A stretch of DNA of 38,188 nucleotides from Deltaproteobacteria bacterium (GTDB taxonomy: Bacteria > Myxococcota > Myxococcia > Myxococcales > 40CM-4-68-19): positions 1 to 38,188 of the forward strand of contig VBKI01000090.1 in assembly GCA_005879535.1 (NCBI GenBank), given 5' to 3'. Both the position numbers and the translations under genes were made by a program. The notes below the pieces were generated by a model. That model saw only the letters and a list, made by a program, of their open reading frames with translations. It ran no database searches and was not told the DNA's origin. Below, in pieces: positions 1 through 8,636 of the stretch (positions are counted from its first letter, which is position 1; each line of letters starts with the position of its first letter).

Positions 1-600
1 GTCCGGCGTCCAGGCCGGATTGATCGCGTGATCGAACGGGCTGTAGTAGTAGCGCGGCATCGCGCTCCGGTGGTCGGCAACGACGGTGCGAATCTCCGCA
101 AGGCGGCCGTCGCGGACGAAAGCCGTGTGCAAGAGGAAGTGGCCGGTGCCCGCCGTGGAGACCCAGGCGAGGCGCGTTCCGTCCGGCGACCAGCGCGGAT
201 CGACGTTCACCGCGCCGCCCGAGGTGAGCGGCGTCACTGCGCCGGTCGCAACTTCCAGCAGCATCAGCTCCATCGCGCTGCCGTCGTAGCGGACGAAAGC
301 GATCCGGGCGCCGTCGGGGGACCAGTCGGGCTGGTGGTCGGTGCCATCGGAGTCGGTGAGCTGCTCCGCAACCGGACCATTCACGCGCTGCCGCCAGAGA
401 AAGCCCTGCATGGCGTAGACCAGCCACTGCCCGTCGGGCGACCACGCCACCGCGGCAGGCCCGGAGGTCAGCTGCGGAAGATAGAGCTCTCGGTGGTAGT
501 ACGAATGCGGCAGGTCGATCTGGGGCAAGACCGGCTTGCGCTGCCCCAGCGCGAGCGCGGACACCGGGAGCAGGACGGCGCAGACCAGAAGCCGGAGCAC
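1..600 (-). CDS. PD40/TolB-like beta-propeller protein, 5' part only (cut by the left edge)
   Basis: The reading frame is open from a GTG at 600 to the window edge (200 codons), so the C-terminus is missing. The first about 20 residues (VLRLLVCAVLLPVSALA) look like a signal peptide. Three WD40-like PD40 motifs follow, each with a W-S-P-D-G core (AWSPDGQWL, DWSPDGARIAF, RWSPDGTRLAW), plus a final AINPAWTPD at the edge, which suggests a fourth. Such N-terminal propellers occur in TolB-like proteins, in S9 peptidases and in exported amidohydrolases that carry PD40 repeats. The PRYYYSPFDHAINP stretch resembles the amidohydrolase-linked type, but the catalytic half is outside the window, so this is a guess. 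Start choice: GTG at 600 directly begins the hydrophobic segment; no strong ribosome binding site is visible. Confidence 0.75.
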   Translation of the reverse strand, partial: MLRLLVCAVLLPVSALALGQRKPVLPQIDLPHSYYHRELYLPQLTSGPAAVAWSPDGQWLVYAMQGFLWRQRVNGPVAEQLTDSDGTDHQPDWSPDGARIAFVRYDGSAMELMLLEVATGAVTPLTSGGAVNVDPRWSPDGTRLAWVSTAGTGHFLLHTAFVRDGRLAEIRTVVADHRSAMPRYYYSPFDHAINPAWTPD

Positions 601-694
601 CGCCGCCAGTCTACGCCAGGGGGCAATTGACCGGCCGGTTGCCGCAGTCAAGGTCCGTAAGCGTGCGTACCTTCCTGCACCGGAGGAGTCGCTC

Positions 695-1084
695 ATGCTC
701 AAGAACAGCAAGGCGTTCAGCAGTTTCGCGGTACGCGATCTCGAAGCGGCGCGGAAATTCTACACGCAGACCTTGGGAGTCGATGTCTCCGACGTGCCGG
801 GGATGAAGGGCCTCATGCAGTTGAACCTCGCCGGCGGCCTGAACGTCATGGTCTATCCGAAGCCTGACCACGCTCCGGCCACCTTCACCGTGCTCAACTT
901 CCCCGTCGAGAACGTGGAACGCGCGGTCGATGGGCTGGTGGAGCGCGGGGTGCGGTTCGAGATCTACAAGGAGGGCCCGATCAACACGAACGCGAAGGGC
1001 ATCGCCGACGACGGGTCGGGGCCGCGAATCGCCTGGTTCAGGGATCCCTCGGGGAACATCCTCTCGGTGCTCGAACAGCGGTAG
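695..1084 (+). CDS. VOC-superfamily (glyoxalase/bleomycin-resistance fold) protein
   Basis: A 129-residue protein with a typical single-module VOC layout: an opening strand (FAVRDLEAARKFYTQTLG), a central beta-rich part (LNVMVYPKPDH, FTVLNFPVENVERAVDGL) and the closing signature IAWFRDPSGNILSVLEQ. The family includes glyoxalase I, dioxygenases and antibiotic-binding proteins, so the substrate cannot be told. The start is ATG 695, because a GGAGG at 682-686 sits 8 nt before it; the frame is open further upstream but that part is not protein-like. It is followed after 11 nt by a convergent gene. Probably a monocistronic housekeeping enzyme. Confidence 0.88.
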   Translation: MLKNSKAFSSFAVRDLEAARKFYTQTLGVDVSDVPGMKGLMQLNLAGGLNVMVYPKPDHAPATFTVLNFPVENVERAVDGLVERGVRFEIYKEGPINTNAKGIADDGSGPRIAWFRDPSGNILSVLEQR

Positions 1085-1095
1085 CTCGCCGGGGC

Positions 1096-1740
1096 TCACC
1101 GCCTGGCGAACTTGAGATGTGTCACCTTGGGAGCGGCGACGGTCCGCACGAGCTCGAGCCCGTGCAGGTCGTCGCCGAGCCCTTCGAACAGCCGCTCCCC
1201 GCTCCCGAGCAGCACCGGTACAAGGTTGATCTCCATCTCGTCCACCACGCCCGCCGCCAGGTAGCGGTTGGCCACGTTTGCTCCGCCGGCGAGCGACACA
1301 TCCTTGCCCGCCGCAGCGCGCCGCGCCTGTTCCAGCGCCGATTGGATGCCGCCGGTGACGAAGTTGAACGTCGTCCCACCCTCCAGCCTGAGCGGCTCGC
1401 GGGCATGATGCGTGAGCACGAACACCGGGTGATGGAATGGCGGGTTCACTCCCCACCAGCCGTTCCATGGCTCCTTGGTCTTCCAGGGACCCGGATGGCC
1501 GCCGAACATGTTCCGTCCCATCACCGTGGCGCCGATGTTCGCAAGCGACTCCTCGACCAATGCGCTGCTCGCGTTGACCTCGCCGCCTTCGAGGCCGTGC
1601 ATCGCCCGCCAGACGGCGAGCGGAAAGACCCACTCGTGCAGGCGCATACCGCCAATTCCAAGGGGATTGTCCACGCTCTGGCTGGGACCGGCGGCGAAAC
1701 CATCGAGCGACATCGAGATCCTGAAGCGCAGCTTTGACAC
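1096..1740 (-). CDS. RibD_C/dihydrofolate-reductase-like reductase
   Basis: A 214-residue protein of the RibD C-terminal (DHFR-like fold) family. It opens with the family signature SKLRFRISMSLDGFAAG, has the mid-protein TVMGRNMFGG loop, the VTGGIQSALEQARRAAAGKDVSLAGGANVANRYLAAGVVDEM segment that binds the NAD(P)H pyrophosphate, and LVPVLLGSGERLFEGL near the end. Members reduce pterin- or flavin-like substrates with NADPH; the small stand-alone ones mostly have no known substrate. GTG 1740 was chosen as start because a perfect GGAGG lies at 1747-1751; a longer frame reaching 1803 adds only an Arg-rich, non-homologous stretch. It is convergent with the VOC gene. Confidence 0.88.
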   Translation of the reverse strand: MSKLRFRISMSLDGFAAGPSQSVDNPLGIGGMRLHEWVFPLAVWRAMHGLEGGEVNASSALVEESLANIGATVMGRNMFGGHPGPWKTKEPWNGWWGVNPPFHHPVFVLTHHAREPLRLEGGTTFNFVTGGIQSALEQARRAAAGKDVSLAGGANVANRYLAAGVVDEMEINLVPVLLGSGERLFEGLGDDLHGLELVRTVAAPKVTHLKFARR

Positions 1741-1746
1741 GTCCGG

Positions 1747-1751
1747 CCTCC
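1747..1751 (-). promoter_or_regulatory. Ribosome binding site that fixes the GTG start of the RibD_C gene
   Basis: CCTCC on the plus strand reads GGAGG on the minus strand, 6 nt before the GTG at 1740. It decides against the longer frame starting at 1803. Confidence 0.75.
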
Positions 1752-1807
1752 GTGGCGCAGGGTTTAGCACGACTCGGTGGCGGCCTCGGGTTCGAAGGAA
1801 CACGACG

Positions 1808-2146
1808 ATGGATCAGCAAATGTCACCGCACGATCTTCAGACCATCCTGCAAGGACTGTCCGCAGACGACATCGCCCTCAAGCACGGGGATCCTTCGAAG
1901 ATCTTCGCGAAGCTCAACAACTGCGCAGCGTCTACGCTTGCCCAAGGCCGTAACGTCCAGGAATCGCTACGGCTGCACGCACGAATGCGTTCCACAGAGG
2001 CCGAAGACCGAGCAGACGTCGATCGAGACTTGGCACACGGCGACGTCGAACGGGTGCGTGTAAGCCTGGCCATTTTCGAAATGCACATCCATCGAACCGC
2101 TGACATTCGATGCGGTCACGGTCGAGACGGCAATGCTTCCGCCTGA
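1808..2146 (+). CDS. Small hypothetical protein, 3' part doubtful
   Basis: An open frame of 112 residues starting at ATG 1808 (MDQQMSPHDLQTILQGL), with an AAGGA about 8 nt upstream. The first about 55 codons look coding (balanced amino acids, helical, GC-ending codons). The last about 60 codons lie antisense to the 3' end of the lipoprotein gene 1967-2566 and look like a shadow. Either a short protein has lost its natural stop, or the frame is a gene fragment. No family recognised. Confidence 0.35.
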   Translation: MDQQMSPHDLQTILQGLSADDIALKHGDPSKIFAKLNNCAASTLAQGRNVQESLRLHARMRSTEAEDRADVDRDLAHGDVERVRVSLAIFEMHIHRTADIRCGHGRDGNASA

Positions 2147-2566
2147 CATCTGCGTCGGGGAGCCAGAAGCGGACGTGCAGACCGCATCGACCTGCGCCGC
2201 TGAGGTGATCGATGCCTTGAACGCGCCGCTCGGCGGGTTCGCAAGCCACGGATAGGTGCCCGGACCTGCAGCGTCGACGGTGCTCCCTCCGGGGATGCCG
2301 GAAAACGCACCCGCAAGAAGCGTGGTCGATCCCGCGCCGGTGCCGCACTGCTTGACCTGCGTCAGGACGTTGCAGGCGTCGGAGCCGCTCGAGAGCTCGA
2401 GGAGGATGCCGGAGATCGCGGTGGGACCCAGGAACGCAATGTTGTTGCAGGTCGCGGGCGCGAGGATGACTGCCGCGCCGTTGGTCGGCATGAAGCCGCC
2501 GAACAGTGGGGGCGGCGATCCACAAGCGGCGAGCGCAATGAAGAGAATTGCTGGAACGCGGCGCAT
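1967..2566 (-). CDS. Hypothetical lipoprotein, Cys-containing
   Basis: A 199-residue protein that starts with a clear lipoprotein signal: two Arg, a hydrophobic run and LAAC with Cys15 as the lipidation site. ATG 2566 is preceded by GGGAGGA about 5 nt upstream, which decides the start against a longer frame to 2656. The mature part is Gly/Ser/Ala/Thr-rich, with paired cysteines (TCNN, DACNV, QCGTG, VCTS, VCQVSIDVCSVFGLCGTHSCVQP), so disulphides outside the cytoplasm are likely. No family recognised. The gene stands alone: the next minus-strand gene upstream, GT87-like, ends 86 nt away. Confidence 0.75.
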   Translation of the reverse strand: MRRVPAILFIALAACGSPPPLFGGFMPTNGAAVILAPATCNNIAFLGPTAISGILLELSSGSDACNVLTQVKQCGTGAGSTTLLAGAFSGIPGGSTVDAAGPGTYPWLANPPSGAFKASITSAAQVDAVCTSASGSPTQMSGGSIAVSTVTASNVSGSMDVHFENGQAYTHPFDVAVCQVSIDVCSVFGLCGTHSCVQP

Positions 2567-2652
2567 CGTCCTCCCCTTTTTCGTTGATCTCGATGAACCT
2601 AGCAGAGCGTAGGCGCCCGCCAACTTCTCGGAGTTCCCCACCCGCGTGCACG

Positions 2653-4083
2653 TCACGGCGATCGCCGTTTGTCCACATCCGCGCTGCTGTGGTCCGCGGG
2701 CGGCAGCATGACGGATGCTGCTTCATCTGATGTCGCGGTCTCCGTCGTGCCGGCTTCGGCGCCCGCCGCCAGGCAGGAGAGCGCACCGCACAGCCACCAG
2801 AAATTGGCGCTCGATTGCTTGTACGAAACCAGCACGAGCGCGAACGACGCAGCGGCGATGCTGCACGCTTGCGCGATACGGATGCCCGGACGCAGCAGGG
2901 CGACCAGCCCCACCACACCCGCGACCGGACCGACCCACGCCGGGATGTGTGCCCAGCCGAGGCGCGTAGCAAGGCTCGCGACCGACAGCGAGTCAGGCCG
3001 GAACGGCTGCCAGATCTGCATCTGGATCACGCCCCGGAAGAAGCCGCGCCAATCCCAGAGGACGAACGGCAGCATCATGGCGGCCGCCACCATGGCCGCG
3101 ACGACCAAAGAACGGAGCCGGTCGCGAGCGGGCAAGGCGAACGCGAGCGGCACCGCGAGATACGGCGAGTACTGCTTGCTCACCAGGAGAAGCCCCAGCC
3201 CGAGCCCTGCGACCAGTGGCCGGCGGAGCGCGAAGAGCACCAGTGCGAACGACGCGAGCATCACGGGCTCCACCCACGCCTGCTCGAGTACGAAGAAGGT
3301 CCGCGGCTGGAACAGCACGAACAGGCCCGCCAGTTCCGCAGTGCTGCTCGTCGGGAAAGCGCGGGCGAGCATCCAGCTGGCAAGCGCCATCAGCGCGAGC
3401 ATCGAGTAGCGCGCATCACCGAGCAGCGCCACCCCCGGCAGCGCGGCGAGAATTGCCAGCGGAGGGTACGGGTACCCGAGCAGCCGATTCCCCGCGACCA
3501 CCTGCGGCGCATAGAATTGCTGCGACAGATTGCCGTAGATGTTCGGGTAGCTGACCGAGTATGGGTTGGCGCCGCGCAGCAGCGCGGCCGGCGCTTTTTG
3601 CTGCACGATCCAGACGTCCATCCATGGCTGGGGGCTTGCGCGGATTACTGCAATGCCCATGAGGACGAAGCACGCGAGCAGCAGGAAGAAGCGCGCTCGG
3701 ATTAGCGATGGGCGGAGGTGCACGCAGAGGTACGCCGACAGGATCACCAGCGACATTACGGCCAGCCAGCGAAACCCGAGCAATTTGCTCTGGTCGCCGT
3801 AGAACGTCGGGTTGGCGACCAGGTGCGTGGCGAGTCCCGCGGCAGCGCCAGCGCCGAGGATCGCCTGCGCCGGGAGCGGACTCCCGGAAGCTGCTCCGCG
3901 CTTTCGCCAGACCGCTGCGATCACCGCGGCTGCGACGCCCAGACCCGCGAGCGCCAGCGCGCGATCGTCGTACATCCCGCTGGAGATGTGCAGTGCTAGC
4001 GCGATCGCGAGTGCAGCGAGGGCGTTCAGCGCCGCGGGTCCCCCGGCGGAGATCGCTTCCTGAGACCCGGGGGACGATTGCAT
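2653..4083 (-). CDS. Polytopic membrane glycosyltransferase-like protein (GT87/DUF2029 type)
   Basis: About 476 residues with some 11-12 hydrophobic helices spread over the whole length. The first large periplasmic loop reads MDVWIVQQKAPAALLRGANPYS, followed by a G-Y-P-Y-P-P-L motif. This combination is typical of the DUF2029/GT87 family of GT-C fold polyprenyl-phosphate-dependent mannosyl- or arabinosyl-transferases, in which an Asp in the first loop is catalytic. The donor and acceptor here are unknown. The frame is open back to 4236; ATG 4083 was taken because the protein-like, membrane-type composition starts there, but no strong ribosome binding site supports it. The C-terminal tail is hydrophilic. 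Confidence 0.72.
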   Translation of the reverse strand: MQSSPGSQEAISAGGPAALNALAALAIALALHISSGMYDDRALALAGLGVAAAVIAAVWRKRGAASGSPLPAQAILGAGAAAGLATHLVANPTFYGDQSKLLGFRWLAVMSLVILSAYLCVHLRPSLIRARFFLLLACFVLMGIAVIRASPQPWMDVWIVQQKAPAALLRGANPYSVSYPNIYGNLSQQFYAPQVVAGNRLLGYPYPPLAILAALPGVALLGDARYSMLALMALASWMLARAFPTSSTAELAGLFVLFQPRTFFVLEQAWVEPVMLASFALVLFALRRPLVAGLGLGLLLVSKQYSPYLAVPLAFALPARDRLRSLVVAAMVAAAMMLPFVLWDWRGFFRGVIQMQIWQPFRPDSLSVASLATRLGWAHIPAWVGPVAGVVGLVALLRPGIRIAQACSIAAASFALVLVSYKQSSANFWWLCGALSCLAAGAEAGTTETATSDEAASVMLPPADHSSADVDKRRSP

Positions 4084-4334
4084 CGCACTCACCAGCCAAA
4101 CACGATAGCGCGCAGCCGCAAGAGCGCACCAGCGCGGCAGAGCGGTGGCGAGCTCATCGGCGAATCCCGAAATTACCGCCGACTTCTCGCATACTTCGCT
4201 CCTCCTCGTGGCGGCGGCGCCCGGAGGAACCCGCAATGGAATCGCAGAACCGCCTTATTGATGCGATGCCAGTCGACTTGCCTGCCGCGGCGGATCGCGG
4301 CAGCATCTCCTACCGCTTGCGGGGAGATGCGCTC

Positions 4335-5003
4335 ATGCGCCGCCTTTCGATCGTCTCGATAGCAACGCTCGCGCTCGCCTGCAGCGGCGATGGCAAGGCG
4401 CCGCCGCGTGACAATTTCGCGGCTATCGACCAGGCGATCGCCGAGTTCGCCGCGATGGGGATTCGATGTGTCCATCGTGAGCCGCCGCCATTCCACGCTT
4501 GCGACGGACTTGCCAATGGAGCGGCGTGCGTCGTTTCGGATGAAGGTGAATCCGGCGTCTGCAAGCTGCTGCGCGATGGGCGCCTCGTCTGCGCCGAGGT
4601 CGAGAACGACAAGTGCGCGCACGACGATAATGATGAAGGCGAAGATCACGGAGGCAAGCGGTGCGACGGCGGCGTACCACTGCCGACCGACGGCGGGGTG
4701 CCGACCGACGGTGGGTTGCCGACGGATGGGGGGCTACCTGCTGACGGTGGATTGCCTACTGACGGCGGGTTGCCGACGGATGGTGGACTTGCAATAGACG
4801 GCGGCCCCGCCAGCGATGCGGGACTCTCGATCAGCGGCGGCGACCCTCTTTCGCCGTTCGAGGCTGCCGTGGACGCGTGTGCAAACCACGGCGCAAATGA
4901 CGCCTGCTCGTTCGGCTTCCACGAACAACAGATCGAGGGCAATTGCCGAAACGTGCCCGGCCTAGGGGTACTGGTGTGCGCGCCGGCGTGCTCGCACCAC
5001 TGA
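4335..5003 (+). CDS. Cys-rich lipoprotein with two similar four-Cys modules around a P-T-D-G-G repeat
   Basis: A 222-residue protein. LALAC places the lipidated Cys at residue 16. Residues 56-86 form a module with Cys at 56, 65, 76 and 86. Residues 116-157 are seven copies of a six-residue unit, (L/V)P(T/A)DGG in most copies. Residues 182-215 form a second module with Cys at 182, 191, 204 and 215. Both modules share C-x8-C, a Gly two residues before the third Cys and an L-V-C-A end, so they look like a duplicated disulphide-bonded domain held apart by a flexible acidic spacer. ATG 4335 follows GGGGAG at 4321-4326. Function unknown; surface-exposed in the cell envelope by inference. Confidence 0.8.
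   Translation: MRRLSIVSIATLALACSGDGKAPPRDNFAAIDQAIAEFAAMGIRCVHREPPPFHACDGLANGAACVVSDEGESGVCKLLRDGRLVCAEVENDKCAHDDNDEGEDHGGKRCDGGVPLPTDGGVPTDGGLPTDGGLPADGGLPTDGGLPTDGGLAIDGGPASDAGLSISGGDPLSPFEAAVDACANHGANDACSFGFHEQQIEGNCRNVPGLGVLVCAPACSHH
4680..4805 (+). repeat. Seven tandem 18-bp units coding for (L/V)P(T/A)DGG
   Basis: Units start at 4680, 4698, 4716, 4734, 4752, 4770 and 4788. The last one has drifted to LAIDGG. Synonymous codons differ between copies (ccg/cct, gac/gat, ggt/ggg/ggc), so the repeat is old enough to have diverged but keeps the peptide unit, which points to selection for the spacer. Confidence 0.9.
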
Positions 5004-5081
5004 CTTCGCGAGCCAAACTACCGCTTGTGGGTTACACTCTGTGCCGACCAGCCGCGGTGTTCCTGCGGTGGAAGGAACACC

Positions 5082-5459
5082 ATGAGCGAAAACGAGTCGG
5101 GCACAACGCGGACCAAGTGGAGCCGCTCGCAGCGCTTCCGGCTGACGCCGGCAGGCCGGGACGCCGGACACAGCTACCGCCAGGATATCGTCGCCTCGCG
5201 GGTCGAGGCGGGCCGCAAATCCTTCGACGACGCCCGGGCTGAGTGGGCTGCGCGGCTGGCGCTGGAGCCGACCGATGGCCTCTACCTCGGTGAGTTGCTC
5301 GAGGCGCCTCGGACCATCCCGGAGATCGCTGCTTCGCTGGACGGCTGCGGGCCTCAACGCAGCGACGTGCGCGCAGCCATCGAGCGCTTGGTACATGTGC
5401 GGATGATGGAGCTGGTCGCGCCGCCACCGCCGCCGCCTGCTCCACCACGGCGATGGTAA
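5082..5459 (+). CDS. Hypothetical protein, possible winged-helix-like C-terminal half
   Basis: A 125-residue protein starting at ATG 5082 after GGAAGGAA at 5070-5077. The N-terminal half is basic and polar (KWSRSQRFRLTPAGRDAG). Residues about 65-115 (YLGELLEAPRTIPEIAASLDGCG, VRAAIERLVHVRMMELV) have the spacing of a small winged-helix unit with a strand-like end, which would fit a regulator, but this is only an impression. It ends in a Pro-rich tail (APPPPPPAPPRRW). The stop is 4 nt from the convergent helicase stop. Confidence 0.65.
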   Translation: MSENESGTTRTKWSRSQRFRLTPAGRDAGHSYRQDIVASRVEAGRKSFDDARAEWAARLALEPTDGLYLGELLEAPRTIPEIAASLDGCGPQRSDVRAAIERLVHVRMMELVAPPPPPPAPPRRW

Positions 5460-5463
5460 GGCG

Positions 5464-6762
5464 TTAGCGGCGCCGCCGCGGCTTCCAGGAGCCGAGCTTT
5501 TGCGGGGGTTGCGCCGCGGCTTCCGTTCGGTGTCGCGGCGCGTGAGCACGGCCACTGGCCTGGTGCGGACGCCCATCTCGCCGCTGGTGCCGCTGCACTT
5601 CCCGGCGGGGAGGCGGCATCTCCGCTCGCCGCTTCAACTCGTCCCGGAACGCATCGTGCTCCCGCGGCACCGCGGCGCGCTCCACCGTCTTGCGGGTGAA
5701 CTTCTCGATGCCGCGCAAGAGGTCGTGTTCCTCCGGCGAGGCGAAGCTGGAAGCTCGCCCACTCGCTTCCATGCGCGCGGTGCGGCCGATGCGATGGACG
5801 TAGTCCTCCGGAATGTGGGGCATGTCGAAATTCACCACGTGTCCGATCTCGGCCACGTCGATGCCCCTCGCCGCGATGTCGGTGGCCACGAGCACCCGGT
5901 GCTCTCCTGAACGAAACCCTTCCAGCGCCGCACGTCGTTGCCCTTGCGAGCGGTCGGCGTGGATCACCGCTACCTTGTGCCCGGCGCGCAGGAGCGATCG
6001 GGCCACCCGGTCGGCGCGTCTCTTGGTGCGGGTGAACACCAGCGTGGACAGCTGGTCCTGCTCGAGCAGTGCGAGCAAGAGCGCCGTCTTCTCCTCCTGG
6101 CCGACGAGGAAGACTTGCTGGTACGCGCGTTGCGAGGTGGTCCCGATGCGCGCCACCTCCACCCGCACCGGCTCGCGCAGGTGCTCGCGGGCGAAGTCGG
6201 CCACCTCGCCGGCCATGGTCGCCGAAAAGAGTAGCGACTGCCGCTTGGGCGGCACGTGCTTGAGGATGCGCCGCAGCTGCGGCAAGAAGCCCATGTCCAG
6301 CATGCGGTCCGCCTCGTCGAGCACCAGGATCTCGATCTGATCGAGCCGCGCAGTCCCTGAATCCAGGTGATCGTTCAGCCGGCCGGGCGTGGCCACCACG
6401 ATCTCGACTCCTTTCGCGAACGCCTGCCTCTGCGGCGCCATCCCCACACCGCCGATCACCGCGGCGCTGCGGAGATGGTGTCCGTGGCGGAAGCGCTCGA
6501 CCTGCTCGTGGATCTGCAGCGCCAATTCCCGGGTCGGTGCCAGCACCAGCGCGCGGGTGCCGTGCTTTCCCTCCAGGCGTTCGAGGATGGGGAGCACGAA
6601 TGCCAGCGTCTTGCCGGTGCCGGTCGCCGCCGAACCGACCACGTCCTTGCCCTGCAGCGCAGGAGGGATGGCCTGTGCCTGGATGGGCGTCGGCGCCTCG
6701 AAGCCTTCCCGCTCGAGGGCGACGAGACACTTCTTCGACAAGCCCAGAGCGGCAAACGTCAT
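5464..6762 (-). CDS. rhlE: DEAD-box ATP-dependent RNA helicase, RhlE type
   Basis: A 432-residue protein with all core motifs: Q motif (GFEAPTPIQ, residues 20-28), motif I ATGTGKT (46-52), Ia PTRELALQ (77-84), Ib TPGR (125-128), II DEAD (149-152), III SAT (180-182), V-like VATDIAARGID (292-302) and VI HRIGRT (323-328). The Arg/Lys-rich tail after about residue 370, ending KPRRRR, is the extra RNA-binding tail typical of RhlE proteins. The family remodels RNA duplexes in ribosome assembly or RNA decay and is often cold-induced. The gene is solitary. The symbol rests on family resemblance; other DEAD subfamilies are possible. Confidence 0.93.
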   Translation of the reverse strand: MTFAALGLSKKCLVALEREGFEAPTPIQAQAIPPALQGKDVVGSAATGTGKTLAFVLPILERLEGKHGTRALVLAPTRELALQIHEQVERFRHGHHLRSAAVIGGVGMAPQRQAFAKGVEIVVATPGRLNDHLDSGTARLDQIEILVLDEADRMLDMGFLPQLRRILKHVPPKRQSLLFSATMAGEVADFAREHLREPVRVEVARIGTTSQRAYQQVFLVGQEEKTALLLALLEQDQLSTLVFTRTKRRADRVARSLLRAGHKVAVIHADRSQGQRRAALEGFRSGEHRVLVATDIAARGIDVAEIGHVVNFDMPHIPEDYVHRIGRTARMEASGRASSFASPEEHDLLRGIEKFTRKTVERAAVPREHDAFRDELKRRAEMPPPRREVQRHQRRDGRPHQASGRAHAPRHRTEAAAQPPQKLGSWKPRRRR

Positions 6763-6904
6763 CTCCGACCCACTGCGCCGGCCGCATCTGCTCGTCGCAT
6801 GATGGAGACTTCTAGCACCGATCGCTTGCTGACCAGGTCTGCTGCGTCATGGACCGCGGCGTGGCGCACGACGGACTGGAGTGGGAGCTTGGGTCGCGCC
6901 TACC

Positions 6905-8317
6905 TCATTCGAACAGCGCCGCCGCGGATTGCGGAAAGCCACCGGCGTCCTGGCCGCCGAAGATGAGGACCTTGCCGTTGCTCAGCATCGTCACCGTGGC
7001 GGCGTAGAAGGCCGCACCGAGCATGGGACCCGCGCTCCATCGCGCTGTCGCCGGGTCGAAGATCTCGGTGGCAGGAACGCCGACGCCGACCCTTCCCGCG
7101 AGGTCGGGAGGACGTTCTCCGCCGATCACCAGGACGCGCCCGTCCGTCAAACTGACCGCCGAATGCGAATCCCGGGGCGCCTGCAGATCGCCGCTCGCGC
7201 TGAATTGTCCGGTGGCTGGATCGAAGATCTCCGTGCCCAAGGGAAACGGCGCCGGATCGTTTCCGTCTCCTCCCGAGATCAAGACACGCCCATCGGGCAG
7301 CAGCGCAGCGGCGTGGAGACCTCGTCCGGCGATCATGGACCCGGTCGCGGTGAACGCGTCCGTGGCGGGATCGTAGATTTCGGCCGTGCTCGCCCAGAAC
7401 TCCGGTGAAGGGTTCGGTTCCTGGCAGCAAGTGAGCCCTCCGGCGATGAGCATGCGTCCATCGCGGAGCAGCGTCGCCGTGTGCGCCACGCGGACGTGGA
7501 GCATCGAGCCAACGGTCCGCCATTGCGCAGCGTTCGCGTCGTAGCGCTCCGCCACATCGCTGAGCCCGGTCACAGTGCGTCCAAAACCACCGCTGAGGAG
7601 CACGCCGCCGTCGGACAGCGGCGTCGCGGTCCGGTGGGAGGTACCGCGCGTCGCCGCGTCTCCGACCCGGCTGAACGATGCCGCGGCGAAATCGAACACC
7701 TGCGTGATCACCGGATGAAGCTGGCCTCCGGCACCGTTGATGCCGGTCCCGACCAGCAAGAACCCGCCACTCCGCAGCGGCGCGATGGAGGTGAACTCCT
7801 GGGCCTCGGCGGAAAACAGCAGGTCGGGCCCGGACGTGAACGCTTCGCTCGCGGGATCGAAGATCTGGCTCCGGGTGCTGTCGGGAACCGAGAGCGCAGC
7901 CGAGGTATTGCCGCCCATGACGATCGCGTGCCCGTCGGGCAGCGCGGTGGCAACGTGATTGGTATGCGCGGTCGGCGCATTGGCGAGCGCCCGAATCCGG
8001 TTGCGGTAGCTCGCTTGTACCGTGGCTCGCGCCTCGAGGTGCTCGTCACCTCGGTCGACGCGCACCGTGAACGTCGTCGTGCGCGAGAGGGGCGGCGTCT
8101 CTACGGGGATACCGCTCTGGACCGGGCCGATTCCGTCAATGCTGGCGGATTCGCCGGCGAAGACCGCAGTGAGTTGAATACGTTCGCCGACGAAGACGGC
8201 GGCAGGCGCAGCGGTCAGAGCAAGCTCTGGACCCGAATCGCCGGCCTCGCGATGTCCCGACGAGCAAGCGACGAGCGTGCCCGCGACGAGGTGGAAGAGA
8301 ACTGAACGCTGTCTCAT
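6905..8317 (-). CDS. Exported kelch-repeat lipoprotein (galactose-oxidase-like propeller)
   Basis: A 470-residue protein. LVAC puts the lipidated Cys at residue 18. Residues about 30-115 are strand-rich and resemble an Ig-like domain (LTAAPAAVFVGERIQLTAVF; TTTFTVRVDRG). Seven kelch-type motifs follow, each with a D-G-x-hydrophobic3-x-G-G core: IVMGGN, LLVGTG, LLSGGF, LIAGGL, LISGGD, LVIGGE and LIFGGQ, alternating with ExFDPAT segments. That fits one seven-bladed propeller. No oxidase copper ligands were identified, so a binding or adhesion role is more likely than an enzyme. ATG 8317 was taken because it opens the signal peptide; upstream residues are not protein-like. Confidence 0.85.
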   Translation of the reverse strand: MRQRSVLFHLVAGTLVACSSGHREAGDSGPELALTAAPAAVFVGERIQLTAVFAGESASIDGIGPVQSGIPVETPPLSRTTTFTVRVDRGDEHLEARATVQASYRNRIRALANAPTAHTNHVATALPDGHAIVMGGNTSAALSVPDSTRSQIFDPASEAFTSGPDLLFSAEAQEFTSIAPLRSGGFLLVGTGINGAGGQLHPVITQVFDFAAASFSRVGDAATRGTSHRTATPLSDGGVLLSGGFGRTVTGLSDVAERYDANAAQWRTVGSMLHVRVAHTATLLRDGRMLIAGGLTCCQEPNPSPEFWASTAEIYDPATDAFTATGSMIAGRGLHAAALLPDGRVLISGGDGNDPAPFPLGTEIFDPATGQFSASGDLQAPRDSHSAVSLTDGRVLVIGGERPPDLAGRVGVGVPATEIFDPATARWSAGPMLGAAFYAATVTMLSNGKVLIFGGQDAGGFPQSAAALFE

Positions 8318-8636
8318 TTGACCTGACCTCAGGGGGCGGACTTCGCGCGGATCGCGCCGCCGCACCACTGAGGATGACGTGAGGCGCCGAAGTATTCCGT
8401 GCAGGCTCATGTCGATCCAGCTGCTCTCGATGATCGCGCCGTTCATCGACGCGCGCGCCCTGAGTCCTGGGAGTACGCGGCTCGATCGGCTACCTGTGTC
8501 GGTTTCTCTACGTACGCAGCCCGCCGCGCGCCGATCGCGACGCGGCATCTGTCGTCTTCTTGGCTGCCGTCGATTCCGCGATGCGCCGATACTGCGGCCC
8601 TGGGCGATATTGGAGAGCGATCGTTTCGAGGTTCCG
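8318..8636. other. Divergent intergenic region between the kelch lipoprotein and the hybrid kinase
   Basis: 319 bases. The plus-strand frame of the kinase is open through most of it (from 8379), but the encoded stretch is Arg/Ser/Pro-rich and has no domain character, so it was left out of the gene. The segment must carry the two divergent promoters. No clear -35/-10 pair or palindrome was recognised. Confidence 0.5.

Noticed and set aside
4680-4805. CRISPR-like repeat array
   Set aside because: Units of 18 bp without spacers that code for a regular hexapeptide inside an open frame.
5354-6787. 477-codon minus-strand frame overlapping the DEAD-box helicase in another phase
   Set aside because: Low-complexity Arg/Gly/Pro product; the helicase frame has every core motif.
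8379-8636. 86-residue N-terminal extension of the hybrid kinase
   Set aside because: No domain-like composition, and the ATG at 8637 has GAGG upstream and leads straight into the PAS region.
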